From Bemisia tabaci (Eukaryota; Arthropoda; Insecta; Hemiptera; Aleyrodidae), in the NCBI RefSeq assembly GCF_918797505.1, contig NC_092799.1, positions 27,590,382-27,654,381 of the forward strand: a stretch of DNA of 64,000 bases. Direction: 5' to 3'. Shown piece by piece: positions 46,071-57,291 of this stretch. The position numbers were made by a program, and so were the translations under genes. Positions within the stretch are counted from its first letter, which is position 1. Each line of letters begins with the position of its first letter. The notes beneath the pieces are model-generated. The model was given only the letters and a program-made list of their open reading frames with translations, was not told the DNA's origin and did not search any database.

Positions 46071-47040
46071 AATCCGTCGAGATTGGCATGTTTTAAACGA
46101 GCTGAGTCATTAGTTTTCTGGCCATTCATGAAATGGGATATTCAAAATATTTGCTTCAGCTGTGAAACATGCATGAAATTTTCCAACAACAATCAAAAAC
46201 AACCTCATCAACCACATGAAATACCTTATTTACCTTTCGAAAAAGTAGGCATTGATCTTTTTGAAATCAGTGGCAACAAATATCTGCTTCTTGTGGACTA
46301 TTACCATAGACGGTTCTACGGGGGTGCCAATGGGCGCCAGGCACCCCCAAGCAAAAATAAAGCATGGTTACCAGATCCGTAAAATCACTGATTTTAAAGA
46401 TTCTGTATATAATTCGCTCATACTGAGAAATAATCCCAGCAATTAATTGACAATTTTTTTTAAATAGGATTAATATTGATAGCCGTGTTTTGCAAGGATT
46501 CTACTGTTTTTTTATGATAAGATTCTAGTTTTGATGGAAAGTTTTGCTAAAAATGTTCTACATTGAATTTATAGGTATTTAAGTAGAAAGGAAGGAGAGA
46601 AAAAGAGAAAGGAGGGTAGGATAGGGGTAAAACTTGAGGGCCGAAACTTAGGCCTCCCCAGAGCGACCTTCCCCTTCGGGGCCGGTCTCCGACATTTTTT
46701 TCACCTCGGGGCACCCGCAAGCATGAAGGTCTAGAACCGCCTATGACTATTACTCCAAATATCCAGAGGTGGTATCTTTGAAACAGGCCTCAACAAGCTA
46801 TTTCGTAATAAATGCTTTAAAATCAATCTTCTCCCGCCATGGCATACCAGTCAAAATCATGTCAGACAATGGTCCTCCTTTTAATTCTAAGGAATTTGCA
46901 CATTTTACGTCAGAATGGCAAATTCATCATGATACAACTTCTCCTCTGTACCCTATGTCTAACGATGTCTAACGGGCAGGTTGAAAATACAATTAGGTCT
47001 GTTAAAAAACTAATTAAGAAATGTGTTTTTTTTATCATTA
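46071..47040 (+). pseudogene. Gypsy-type retrotransposon integrase remnant, split by a hAT-like element
   Basis: The integrase reads RAESLVFWPFMKWDI, CFSCETC (the CC of the zinc finger) and FEKVGIDLFEISG. After the insertion it resumes at YSKYPEVVSLKQAS, RHGIPVKIMSDNGPPF and GQVENTIRSVKKL. The catalytic D, D and E are visible at codons 46254, 46865 and 46983. The HH half of the zinc finger upstream is not visible. Two lesions kill it: the 441-bp insertion at 46305-46745, and a 10-bp tandem duplication (atgtctaacg at 46955-46974) that shifts the frame just before GQVE. No RT, RNase H, gag or LTR was found around it, so only this piece survives. Confidence 0.85.
46305..46745. mobile_element. 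441-bp non-autonomous hAT-type element
   Basis: It is flanked by an exact 8-bp target duplication, actattac (46297-46304 and 46746-46753). Terminal inverted repeats are CATAGACGGTTCTA and, from the right, CATAGGCGGTTCTA. An 8-bp duplication with CA...TG ends is the hAT signature. The empty site restores the integrase frame (LLVDYY followed by SKYPEV), which proves the insertion. It has no transposase; the inside is GC-rich near both ends. Confidence 0.9.
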
Positions 47041-47417
47041 TTTATTAGCACCAAAAAACTGTACAAATTAGACACTTTTGGACATAGAGAATGTCTTTGA
47101 AAAGCTGGTTTAATTTGCTAAGGTAACTTAACAATACGGTTTCACGTTAAATCTGAAGAATACTACCTGTACAAAGCTAGGAGGAAAGTAAAACATAATT
47201 ATTATAAAATAAAAATGTCTTTTCGGTTAATCTTTGATGTGTGGACGACCGGAAACGGCCAAAGTCCAAGGAGCCCCCAATCACGTCCAAAGGCCGCGGG
47301 GAGGCACGTATGCTAAATTATGGGAAAAATTTGGAGAACCCCTGAATTCCAAGCTCGTGGGGTTTACGACGCTTCAGCCTGCGAATACACTGGTCCCAAT
47401 CCAGGAGCGCTAGCGCT
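47041..47417. other. Spacer between two retroelement remnants
   Basis: No gene seen. AT-rich up to about 47230, then GC-richer DNA with cggaaacggccaaagtccaagg. No termini recognised. Confidence 0.35.
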
Positions 47418-50400
47418 TTAGGGTTGGGGTGCCGGGGTGCAGCCGGGTCTCATATGCAGTGTACATTTTCGTAATGTACTCCTCACTGAATCAATGTTGA
47501 AATCAGCGCCAACATCTGCGTTCCTCTCATACCATCGTGCTTTAACAATACTCCGTAAGATCTTCATTTGCATAATCTCTATCTTGTCTAGATTTGACCT
47601 GGCTGCACAGCCCCACAACTGACAACCATAACTTCAAACTGGCCTCAACATTAGCTATGTTTATGCGAGCCTCTTAACCTAACTTCAATCGAAACCAGAG
47701 TTTGAAACCAAGGTTCAAATCACGGCATAAACGATACGGAACTATCGGAATGTAGGTCTCCGAAATTTGTGTTTGAAACCTTATTTTACACTAAAAACTA
47801 TGTTATCGCACTCCGCATAAACGAACCGGAGGTTGAAATTAGTTGAAATTCGTCTTCAAATGCGATTTTCAGGTGCGCAATCGGCAATATGGCGGATTTT
47901 TTATCATAACGTTCGTAAACAACTGGTGCTTATCCCACGATTTAGCTTTAAATTTGCCATTATTCAACATTTTTTACAATCATAATTTTACTATAATTGT
48001 TGCTTAAGCACTTTTACGTGATTCCTTCAGTTATATGTGACTTATTCATCCTTATTTAGCTAAACGTAGGACGTTATTTTCTAGTGAAGGTGTTTAGTGT
48101 CAAATGGAATCCAGGCTTATTACTGCTTTTTCAGATAATTCTTACAACTCTAATCAACATTTTCTGACTACAGAAGCAAAGCAAGCAAAGAGCTTTACAG
48201 GCTACAATTGAGGAATAGCCTTACCTGCCAGTTCATCGTCTGCGGAGAACTTTTTTACTGTATCCACACGATTTGCCTAAGATTTCAAGATAAGGCACCC
48301 TGCTTTCCTTTAAGTAGTGAACCGAATTTTTTCATTTCAATCTATCGATTAAATCTAAAATCTGATCCAATCAGAGCTGTGTAGCTCTTGAATTTGTATG
48401 TTATCCATGTATCTATTTCCTGGTTGTCCTACTGGAAGTGTGAGACCAGCCACAACCGTGACCTGCCGACTTATTTCTTTGATCCAATCTCTTGTAAGTG
48501 ATGACTCAAATGCTGAGGCCATCATTTATTGAAACTAGTTCAAAGTTTTTGCTCCAAAGTATCGTCACTCTTTCATACTGAGGCAGAAGGATGGAGATTT
48601 TTTGGTGAGTGCTCTGTTATCCAAGATTTGCAATTTGAGATAAGAATACGGTTTTTATTGAGGCGTGTAACAATTTTTGGTCGTTGAATCACTTGTCATA
48701 ATTGAGCCTTGGCGTTAGAGAACCATCAACTGTGGAAAGTGGCTCTGTCTGTGCAAAAATATCTTGTGACAGCAGTGAATGTTAGTAAATGCGCTTTACA
48801 GGTAGACTGAAATCTCTACATTCCAATCTAGCCGAATAATTAAATTCAAAAGCATCTTTGAATTGAGTTCATATCGAATCTCAATGGGAGAATAATATAC
48901 AGTGTAAGCGAAAGAATATCAATGGTAAGGTTGGATTTGTGTCTTAGGTTAGTGAAATGCAATGGCAGGTTCTGAAATCTTGTTTGTCAGTTGCTCTTTT
49001 GATTTCAGTCATCTTTGAAAATAAAGTTTAAGAAAGTAGAAGGTAGCTTGCTTATTTTCTTCCTGTCTTCCTCATGGACTCGGAGAGCAGTCGGAAAGAG
49101 GGGTGAGAAATAGGATTTCACCGCGTGTCTCTGGGAATGTGGAAATTTAAAATTTGTGAAGCGTCATCAGTTTGTTAAGATTGTCACCGTCCGTTGCCTC
49201 AAGAGGATTTAGACGCTTCTGCTTCAGCGATACATTGTTGACCTATCAATATCCGCTTATTTTGATCATATTTTGAAGGAGCGATTCCCATAAGTATTCC
49301 CGATTAGTTATTTGCTTCACTATAATAATGGCAGACATACAATATTTACGACACCATGGAGTGAAGGTGCGGTGCTTTACTGGATTAGCACTCCTACACT
49401 TTCAATGCCTAACTCTACCTATATATTGCAGAAAAATTGTGGAACATACACGGGATAAAAAAGTAATAACAATTTTATTGAATCGATTCAAAGTGAAAAA
49501 GTAAAGCTTGTGAAAATGGCGCCAACGCATGAAATTCAAGTTCAATCGAAAATATGCGCATAAACAGCGCCAGAATCGGAAAGTTTGATTTCCCGCGAAA
49601 GTCGGGTTACAGCGCCCGCATAAACCCGACCAGAGAAAACATACATACCCAACGGCGAAAACTTGCATTACAAACTCGGGTTTCGTGAAACCTCGGTTTC
49701 GAGCCTCGCATAAACGTAGCTATTGATTTGTAGAGGAGCAATTTCAGGTGAAGGGTTGGCCTGGCTTTGCGGCCCATGAACCACTGCATTTTTGAGAATT
49801 TTAGGCGTAATTGCGCCACCTTTTTTTTAATGTGGACACCCCATCTGAGCCTAGAATCCAGGTGGAGGCCTAAATAACGAGCGACTGTGTCTTGCGGGAT
49901 TCTGTCCTCCCCTAAAAATAAGGGGAGATGAGTAAAAGGTCGGTTTGTGACAGACTACTTCCACCGACTTAGTAGCGTTAAATTTTGTTTTGTCCTTTTT
50001 CGTACATTTATGGATTTCGTTTAAATGAGTTTGAGCTATATGACGTGCCTCCCTGTAGCTCCTAGACGAAGCCACCACGAGAGTGTCGTCGGCATAAACA
50101 CCCAACTTTCCCCCTTTCCCAGACTGTGGGATGGCTGTAGTGAAGAGAGCGCGCGTAGAGAAGAGGCGAAAGACAGGAACCCTATGGAACTCTTGCTCCT
50201 ATCGGCCTAAAACTTAAGTTGGTATTTTCGTAGCGTAATCGGAACTGCCTGCCAGTGAGGTTAGAGGCCAGGAGTTCCATATGATTACACGGGAGCATTT
50301 TGTATAGTTTACGGACAAGGCGCTCGTGCCAGACACGATCGAATATACAGACATCATGGCGTCCTCAACGTAATTCACTTGTTCCTTATTTCCCACACCT
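47418..50400 (-). pseudogene. Jockey-like LINE reverse transcriptase, split by a 2-kb insertion
   Basis: On the minus strand the order is FDRVWHERLVRKLYKMLP and GRQFRLRYEN (about 50340-50220), then a broken VPQG motif, then VYADDTLVV (catalytic YADD, near 50095). Next come AQLRLKFSKMQW and KLLLYKSIA (to 49723). After the insertion the sequence resumes with YGCQLWGCAARSNLDKIEIM and MKILRSIVKARWY (47640-47500). This is the usual Jockey-clade RT and thumb order. Damage includes a stop in VPQG (Q to stop), small frameshifts, a stop before YGCQLWG and the 2,059-bp insertion. Endonuclease, ORF1 and 3-prime end are missing. The exact outer ends are uncertain. Confidence 0.85.
47658..49716. mobile_element. 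2,059-bp inverted-repeat DNA element inside the LINE
   Basis: The 6-bp palindromic target duplication tagcta is at 47652-47657 and 49717-49722. Ends are tgtttatgcgagcctc and, from the right, cgtttatgcgaggctc. The motif GCATAAAC(G) recurs subterminally on both sides (about 47731, 47815, 49557, 49618), as in elements whose transposase binds repeated subterminal sites. Removing the element rejoins the LINE frame (LLYKSIA to YGCQLWG, with one other lesion). No ORF above 90 codons is convincing, so it is non-autonomous. A 6-bp duplication would fit Dada or IS3EU types, but this is only a suggestion. Confidence 0.85.
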
Positions 50401-50840
50401 ACCAATCAGTTAATCAAAAGAAGACAAGCAGTGAACTCCAACACAATTGTGTCGATAAGGCGCGTCAATAACTCGCATATATCAACCCCTTTAGTTTTCA
50501 TTTACAGACATTTCAAAATAGGCAAGCAGCACAACAAGGGAATTCACGATCCAACACTGCGAGGTCAACGACGCACCTTGACGAGACCATGTATTGTGAA
50601 TGTAAAAAGCTATTCGATCGAATTTAAGTTTTTTGATCTGCCTCAAGCAAAATCTTATCAGATTCTTGAAGAAAAGTGCTACAGAATAATTGAAGCGAAT
50701 AAAGAAAAAATTCTGTCGAACTCCAAGAATATAAAGTGGATTTAAAGGTATTTTGGTGCTTAAATACCCAAATCAACGGTAGTATAAATCCCGTTATATT
50801 ATTGAAAACAAATTGACTCGATATAAATGCAATTACATTA
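50401..50840 (+). other. Short unrecognised frame in otherwise non-coding DNA
   Basis: A 104-codon frame (50431-50745) ends FDLPQAKSYQILEEKCYRII followed by EANKEKILSN. Its last half is protein-like; its first half is not. The start is arbitrary. No family recognised. Confidence 0.2.
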
Positions 50841-51146
50841 GGCCTTATCTCCACGGGAAGTTTTCATGGGATTTGTCCCAAGTTCGAATCGCAGGAATGA
50901 AATTTCTGGTATTTATCCCAGTTACCGTCTTGACGGGACGGGGCTCATACAGTCCTGCGACTAGTTTGCGCTGCGCGGGAAGATAAATTAGTTAAAGTCG
51001 AGTATTTAACCGGGATTTAAATAATAATTGCACTCAATTGACAATTAGACACATTATTTTAACTAAAAACAAGGAGAAACATCCAACATGAATATGTTGG
51101 AAAAGTGTGCCGAACAACTGAAATTTCGGAGACATTTTTTTTTAGA

Positions 51147-51192
<46 letters not shown>

Positions 51193-51882
51193 TTGGTATT
51201 TTAACAACAATCTACAATATATGTATTCAGTTGACTTTGGATAGGACGCCTCACAATATGAGCTTGAATGAATCGCTGAACCAAGAGCTAATAATATCAG
51301 CTGTTTTGACATGGCATTCTATCATGGAGTAATGCATAGGGCTCATGTTGTATAGTCAATGGGTACGAAGCACCCATTAAAGTGCGGCGGGAAAAAATAT
51401 TCTAGATTCAAATCGCTCTAGCGTAGAAAAGGGTTTTTGATGGATCTGTCAAATGAAAAAATACGGTTTTGACCGGAAAATGTTCTCAAGGGTTTCCAAT
51501 CAGCAGTTCATTCAGTTTTTTGGTAAAAGACCATCAAGGCTTGGCAGTATAACGGTTCAAAGACAAAAAACGGGTCCGAGGAAAAAATATTTGGACGGCC
51601 CGTTGAATAGCATTGGTTTATCGGTGTGCTGTACTATGGTACATCCAAGTGATTTCAAAAAGCTAGCCCTACTGGCACGCTTAAAACATGAACAATGTAG
51701 TAATGAATAAAAGATCGCACAATTCGTTTTCACTTCCTCTTCTTCTCTCAGTGGGTCCAAGGGGTACAAGTACCATTCTTGGTACTGGGAAAAATATTGA
51801 TTAACACAATATTTATCCCAACTTCGTAAGTGGGATTTTTCCCTGGGACAACTCTCGTGAAACGGCTCGTGGAGACAAGGCT
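50841..51882. mobile_element. 1,042-bp inverted-repeat DNA element
   Basis: The left end is ggccttatctccacgggaag..., continuing gttttcatgggatttgtccca. The right end, read inward, is agccttgtctccacgagccg, continuing tttcacgagagttgtccca. The arms are about 40 bp. The flanks catta / tttaat allow a degenerate TTA(A) duplication, but this is not certain. Inside are a T-run of more than 30 (near 51147-51189) and an 85-codon plus-strand frame (51453-51710) with KRPSRLGSITVQRQKTGPRK. That frame looks protein-like but is unrecognised. Probably a non-autonomous element. Confidence 0.75.
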
Positions 51883-53146
51883 TTTAATATGTCTTGATTT
51901 TGTTCTTTTAAACGTCTTTCCATGCAAAGAAGTTCAACCATGTCGTTGCTTTATTCATTCATGAATTGAAAGTAAGTAATCTACATCCCGAAAACCTACT
52001 GATTTGCCGTAAAAAATTGCAGAAACTTAATATACCAGGTCGATGCACCCACTCGTTGAATTTACCAACCAATTCCGTGAGTGCAAATGTGTAGAAATCA
52101 ATATGCTATAGTCATTTTGGGTGCATCCATTTTTCAGGAAACAATAATAATTTCAATTCCGCAAAAACCATCAATTTTCCGTATAAAATCGAAAAAATCG
52201 AAATATGTCGACTCCCTGACGTAAAAATTAGATTCTACGTGTGTAAATACTTATGTATCGATATGCTGAACAGAAACTATGTGTGGACACAACAACAACA
52301 ACAAACTTTGAGATTAACGTGCCGGTACCTGGGTGGCGCTAGGCCGTCCTCACCCGGCACGGGGGGGTCTACCCCTTTGTGTCGAAAGATTAGCGGAACC
52401 GTGTTCGTTCCCACGTCCTCAGCGTGCCGAACTATTGTAAAGATTTTTCAATTGGGACGTATAAAAAATGTTTATTTCAATCGAAAAAGTGTATTGTTGT
52501 TTTAATCAGAGAAACAGGGAATGCAGGGCAGTTGAGCCTGCTCCACCGCGCGTGAGAAGTTGGTTGCGACTGATTTAAGGAGCGCTAAAAAGGCAGAGGA
52601 ATTGAAAAGGGTGGGTGATCATCTGGTCAACAGATGTGACCCTTGAAACAAAGGCCTTTGCGCGAGGCAGTGCAGCGTGCTTTGAAATGCATCCCTTTCC
52701 AGCTTCTTAGAAATGCATTGGCTTCACGCTGGTCCTTAACTCGTTCAGACACACCGTGTATTGTATGGAGTGCTGCTGTTATTCGTCGCTTGTCTTCAGG
52801 TCAAAATTCTTACAAAGAAGCCCCTTGCAAGAGGCGAATTTTTTGTAATTTCTCCCAGTTTTTTCTCCGTTAGGTATATAATTGAATTGCTTGTCAAATT
52901 CTCGAGGTCAATCATATTTAATTTTAATTTATACATTTCTTTTTTCCTTTCCCAATGGAGAAGATTTGTTGATTTCTTCGGATTTCGAATACTGTAACTT
53001 CTCTTCTATTCAGCCGATTTTTATGAATGAGGTCTCTTTTTACTTGTGTTTTAACGGAGAATAAGGAAAAAATTGCTAAACATACGCGAAGCAATGTTTT
53101 TTGAAAATTGGATGAATCCTAGCGTGACGGTGAAATGGTTAATCAA
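51883..53146. other. Unique DNA, no gene recognised
   Basis: A short caacaacaacaac run lies at about 52289. A GC-rich patch (gccggtacctgggtggcgct) lies near 52321. The frames at 52239-52505 and 52643-52873 lack protein character. Confidence 0.35.
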
Positions 53147-53222
53147 GCGCAGAGACAAGAGACCCTCCACTAGTATCTTGGCCATGGTGGAAGCTTTTAC
53201 TTTCGGGACTTCAGCATTCTAT

Positions 53223-53367
53223 TGTTGACTTACCTACATGGTTGATGTTCAACAACGTGTTGGCAGTTTCGTTTTGCAAACAAGCCGAAAATGGCCGACG
53301 TTTGGGAAAGTTGTTTGGCTCATGACGTCATCCGAAGCTCATCATCGACCATGTAGGTAAGTCAACA
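53223..53367. mobile_element. 145-bp foldback/MITE inside the left arm
   Basis: The ends are nearly perfect inverted repeats of about 25 bp (tgttgacttacctacatggt followed by ygatg). It lies inside the 215 bp that the right arm lacks, so it marks a post-duplication insertion. No clear target duplication is visible. Confidence 0.7.
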
Positions 53368-54648
53368 GCCGAAAATAGGGTGATGGCTGTTGCTCGCTAA
53401 TAATTCTCCATAGGGAATTGTTGAAACCCCGAATATGGTCGGGGCGAGATTTGGTTGGACCCGGACATAATTGCAAGAAAAGGTTTTTATACATCAAAAA
53501 ACGCAGAAAAATCAGCAGAATCCGAATTTCTAAAGGTCGCCAAAAGGCCGCAAAAATTTCACCCCAAAATGGCCGAAAAACTGAAAAAATTCCCAAAATT
53601 TGCACGTTTTTCCTCCTAAATTCCTATCTTGCGCCAAAACTATTGGTTTTAGCGCCAAACGTTACTGGATCAAATTTTTAGAGGATAAAATTTTACCATG
53701 GAAAACCTTGTTCTGAGGATCATACGGTGACACTGGACCCCAGAAAATTGCATCATAAAAAAATTGATAGTTAACATCAATCGCGGATCTCATGAGAATG
53801 ACCGATTTTCCTCTTGAACCGTTCAATTTAGAGTGAAAAGTTATTGAACAAATATTTTAGATCGTACAATTTTACCTAATAATAATGCCATCGTTTGATA
53901 ATTTGAAGCCTAGATATTTCATTGGAAAGGGAGGCACTGCGGACCTCAAGGTTCCCATCGCGGAGGTTAAATGTAAACAGCATATGTGATAAACTGCGGG
54001 TCCTCCTGGTGGAATTTTGCGGTAAAACAGCATTACACATGATTACAGCAGATAGAGGCACCGTCAGCACTGAATTTTTCTTCATTTATTGGACATGGGT
54101 ACGGGGAGGTGGGCAGAGGAGGAGGTCAATAATGAACGATGTGTATCCGATATTCTCATGTGACGCTGTGATAGTCCGGGTATCCTAGCCGTTATACACA
54201 ACTTCTCACGAGTTTTTTTCACTCTCCCTCAGAAATCGTTTTAATCATTTGGCAGATCTTTTAGGCGTCGTTGCAAAAACATACATTTGAACGATACTTT
54301 CTGTTCTGTTCGTGAAATTCTTATAGCGAGGATCAAACTTTTCCCGGGTCTGCCGGTAGCAAGAAAACCAGATAGTTAATCTTAGAATATGAAAGTAAGT
54401 AACCTCCCAAGTCAAATAAATATGTAGATGAATCGAAGTGGAGTGTAGTGTCATCATTAATTCCGCAAAATTTAAATTGGATCATCTGTAGATCCCTCTG
54501 GACCTCACAGCTTAGACACATGGTAGAACCATATTTATTCCCACAAAACGTTCATTCTCTTACAATAGTATTGTTGATATGTGTTTATTTTCAAGGTTAT
54601 CTTATAATATGCTGTATCGATTGTTTCGGAATGACGGATTTCTGAAGA

Positions 54649-55305
54649 ATGAACGTTTGCCAACATGAAATATATTGGGCCTTAGGGATCCTAAAAATGA
54701 AAGAGACGCCGCGCGTCGCGGCTGCGCTAATCCCTCATTATGCACGCTTTTCTCGCAGTTGCAAAATACGCATCGAGTGCTGTGACCCTTTTCTCAAGAG
54801 TATTGTCGGCTCTCCACTGTGCATGCTTCCAGTTCGAATTTCCAGATTCTCCACGCATTTGGGAAGAACATCTTGCCAAAAAAATCCGAAAAAACGAGAT
54901 ATTGATCGAAAACCAGGGACTTTTCGCGGAAATTTGTTGCATATGGAAATAGAAAAGGGCCGAATGAACTCTATTGAGAGCTCTCGATTTTTCCATCGAC
55001 TATTTCGAAAGATGCATGCGGCTTTTTGCAAAAGTTCTCATCTGCATTGGCTTCATGACAAAATAACGCATGCTCCTGAGGTATTTTTTACACAGATACG
55101 CGAATTTTCACAACAAGATATTAAGGCACGTCATTTTACTAAAACCAGAAACCTAACTATGAGACAGGTTCATTTTTGCATTTTGGTGAACGATGAGCTA
55201 AGAGCATCGTCTCAGTTTTCCGTCGAAGGCACTGATGACCACAGCAGATGGTCAGCAGTTACTTTCAGTCGCGTTCCCGTAAATTTTGAAAATTTCGGAC
55301 GATGA
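54649..55305 (+). CDS. 218-codon frame in the core of the inverted repeat, unrecognised
   Basis: ATG 54649 opens a long frame with a basic, Cys- and His-containing protein (IPHYARFSRSCKIRIECCDP; HRLFRKMHAAFCKSSHLHWL). Three antisense or offset frames of 70-97 codons overlap its first half, so length alone is weak evidence. No domain recognised. If the inverted repeat is a transposon, this is where its gene would be. If not, it is likely a chance frame. Confidence 0.25.
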   Translation: MNVCQHEIYWALGILKMKETPRVAAALIPHYARFSRSCKIRIECCDPFLKSIVGSPLCMLPVRISRFSTHLGRTSCQKNPKKRDIDRKPGTFRGNLLHMEIEKGRMNSIESSRFFHRLFRKMHAAFCKSSHLHWLHDKITHAPEVFFTQIREFSQQDIKARHFTKTRNLTMRQVHFCILVNDELRASSQFSVEGTDDHSRWSAVTFSRVPVNFENFGR

Positions 55306-56495
55306 TGACTTACGAAGTTTCAAGCATGTGCGTATTGCGTCATTGAATCTCTGTGATTTCTATCGCGGTTTTATTCGCGGTTTCGGTCTGTTCAGAAGTT
55401 TTGGACACGTGCTAATCATTGTTGCATCATTTGACGGGGGTGACTTACGAGGTTTCATACATGTGCCTAAAATGTGTAAATTTCCTCTCTCTTTGCACAG
55501 GTTTAGTATGGCCCGGAGAAACAGAAGGGATCACCCTCCCCCCCCCCCTTCATCCCCGTCCACAGATGCTTCCTGCTACAATTTATTCCGCAGCTACGCC
55601 TTAAATATTTGCCAAATGATTAAAACGATTTCCGAGGAAGAGTGAAGAAAACTCGTGAGAAATTGTGTATAACGGCTAGGATACCCGGACTATCACAGCG
55701 TCACATGAGAATATCGGATACACATCGTTCATTATTGACCTCCTCCTCTGCCCCCCTCCCCGTACCCATGTCCAATAAATGAAGAAAAATTCAGTGCTGA
55801 CGGTGCCTCTATCTGCTGTAATCATGTGTAATGCTGTTTTACCGCAAAATTCCACCAAGAGGACCCGCAGTTTATCACATATGCTGTTTACATTTAACCT
55901 CCGCGATGGGAACCTTGAGGTCCGCAGTGCCTCCCTTTCCAATGAAATATCTAGGCTTCAAATTATCAAACGATGGCATTATTATTAGGTAAAATTGTAC
56001 GATCTAAAATATTTGTTCAGTAACTTTTCACTCTAAATTGAACGGTTCAAGAGAAAAATCGGTCATTCTCATGATATCCACGATTGATGTTAACTATCAA
56101 TTTTTTTATGATGCAATTTTCTGGGGTCCAGTGTCACCGTATGATCCTCAGAACAAGGTTTTCCATGGTAAAATTTTATCCTCTAAAAATTTGATCCAGT
56201 AACGTTTGGCGCTAAAACCAATAGTTTTGGCGCAAGATAGGAATTTAGGAGGAAAAACGTGCAAATTTTGGGAATTTTTTCAGTTTTTCGGCCATTTTGG
56301 GGTGAAATTTTTGCGGCCTTTTGGCGACCTTTAGAAATTCGGATTCTGCTGATTTTTCTGCGTTTTTTGATGTATAAAAACCTTTTCTTGCAATTTTGTC
56401 TAGATTCCCCCCTTTTTTTCGAATCTCGCCCCGACTAGAAAGTAAAAGCATCCACCTGTCGCTAGGAGGCCAGTGGAGGGTCTCTTGTCTCTGAT

Positions 56496-57291
56496 CAAGC
56501 GTAAGTAATTGGGCGAGGGGCTGAGGGTCCCGGGCGCCTGGCGACCGTAATTAGCTATTGTTCGTCGGAACGCCGACGCAGTGGTCAGGATCGTGGGAAA
56601 CAGAGGCGTGGATGGATTAGAGGTGTTCAAACGAATTCTTGCCGGAACGCTACCGATACTGTATTTTATTGAAACTGGCGGCAGTGCCGACAGTGGCGAT
56701 GATATCGATCGCTATCCGCTCTGTGACAAAACCGCCAGAGGTCGTAAATTCGATTCAAGGTCTGAGAGGGATACGACACAAGGCGTAAAGCACCTGCACC
56801 CCCGATTGTTCTGAAATTACTGATTAAAAATTAAATGAGTTCCCACCTAACCCTGGACGGTTAACTTTTGATCATAAAATTGACTGCCGTAGACTTGTTC
56901 GAATTTCTGTCAAATGGAACTATGTGCATGAAGATATGAGCCCCGAGACCCATAAGAATGTAGTGTAACAGGGCTCACTGCCGGAAGAGGGCGAACGCGA
57001 CCCTCTCGGTTTGTAAACCGTCGCGAGACAGGTGGTTTTATGAGCTGGAGCTGTGGAGACAGGGCTGGAAACAGGGTTGGGTATGGGTTTTTTACGACGC
57101 TACCATCTATCCCGAAAAATATCGAAAACGCTCATTTCGTCACCCTCAGGACGGAGATGTTTATCAAGATTCTGACTACTTTTCAGAAGAGCGAAAATAA
57201 ATTTTTGAAGAATTGAATTCCTTCGCCGCTACGTCTCTAATTAAAGTATCTAATTTGTTTTCTTTTTTTCGCCTTCAGCGCCGAAAAAAAA
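56496..57291. other. Unique DNA, no gene recognised
   Basis: A 77-codon plus-strand frame (56581-56814) has no protein character I trust. There is no copy of the LTR found at 61.0-61.4 kb, so the 3-prime LTR expected near here for the neighbouring element is absent. Confidence 0.35.

Larger units (their letters stand above)
53147..56495. repeat. 3.3-kb inverted repeat with arms of about 0.85 kb
   Basis: The left arm (53147-53212 plus 53429-54270) matches the reverse complement of the right arm (55595-56495). A 1.3-kb unique core (54271-55594) separates them. Identical 88-codon frames (plus 53922-54188, minus 55676-55942) sit in the arms. The left arm carries an extra 215 bp (53213-53428) absent from the right. 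Outer edges fall at cgcagagacaagagaccctc and its complement. It may be a large-TIR transposon or an inverted duplication. No target duplication was identified. Confidence 0.85.

Noticed and set aside
49402..49819. Minus-strand frames of 70 and 88 codons
   Set aside because: They cross the border between the LINE and the inserted 2-kb element. Only the LINE-derived part (AQLRLKFSKMQW, KLLLYKSIA) is meaningful.
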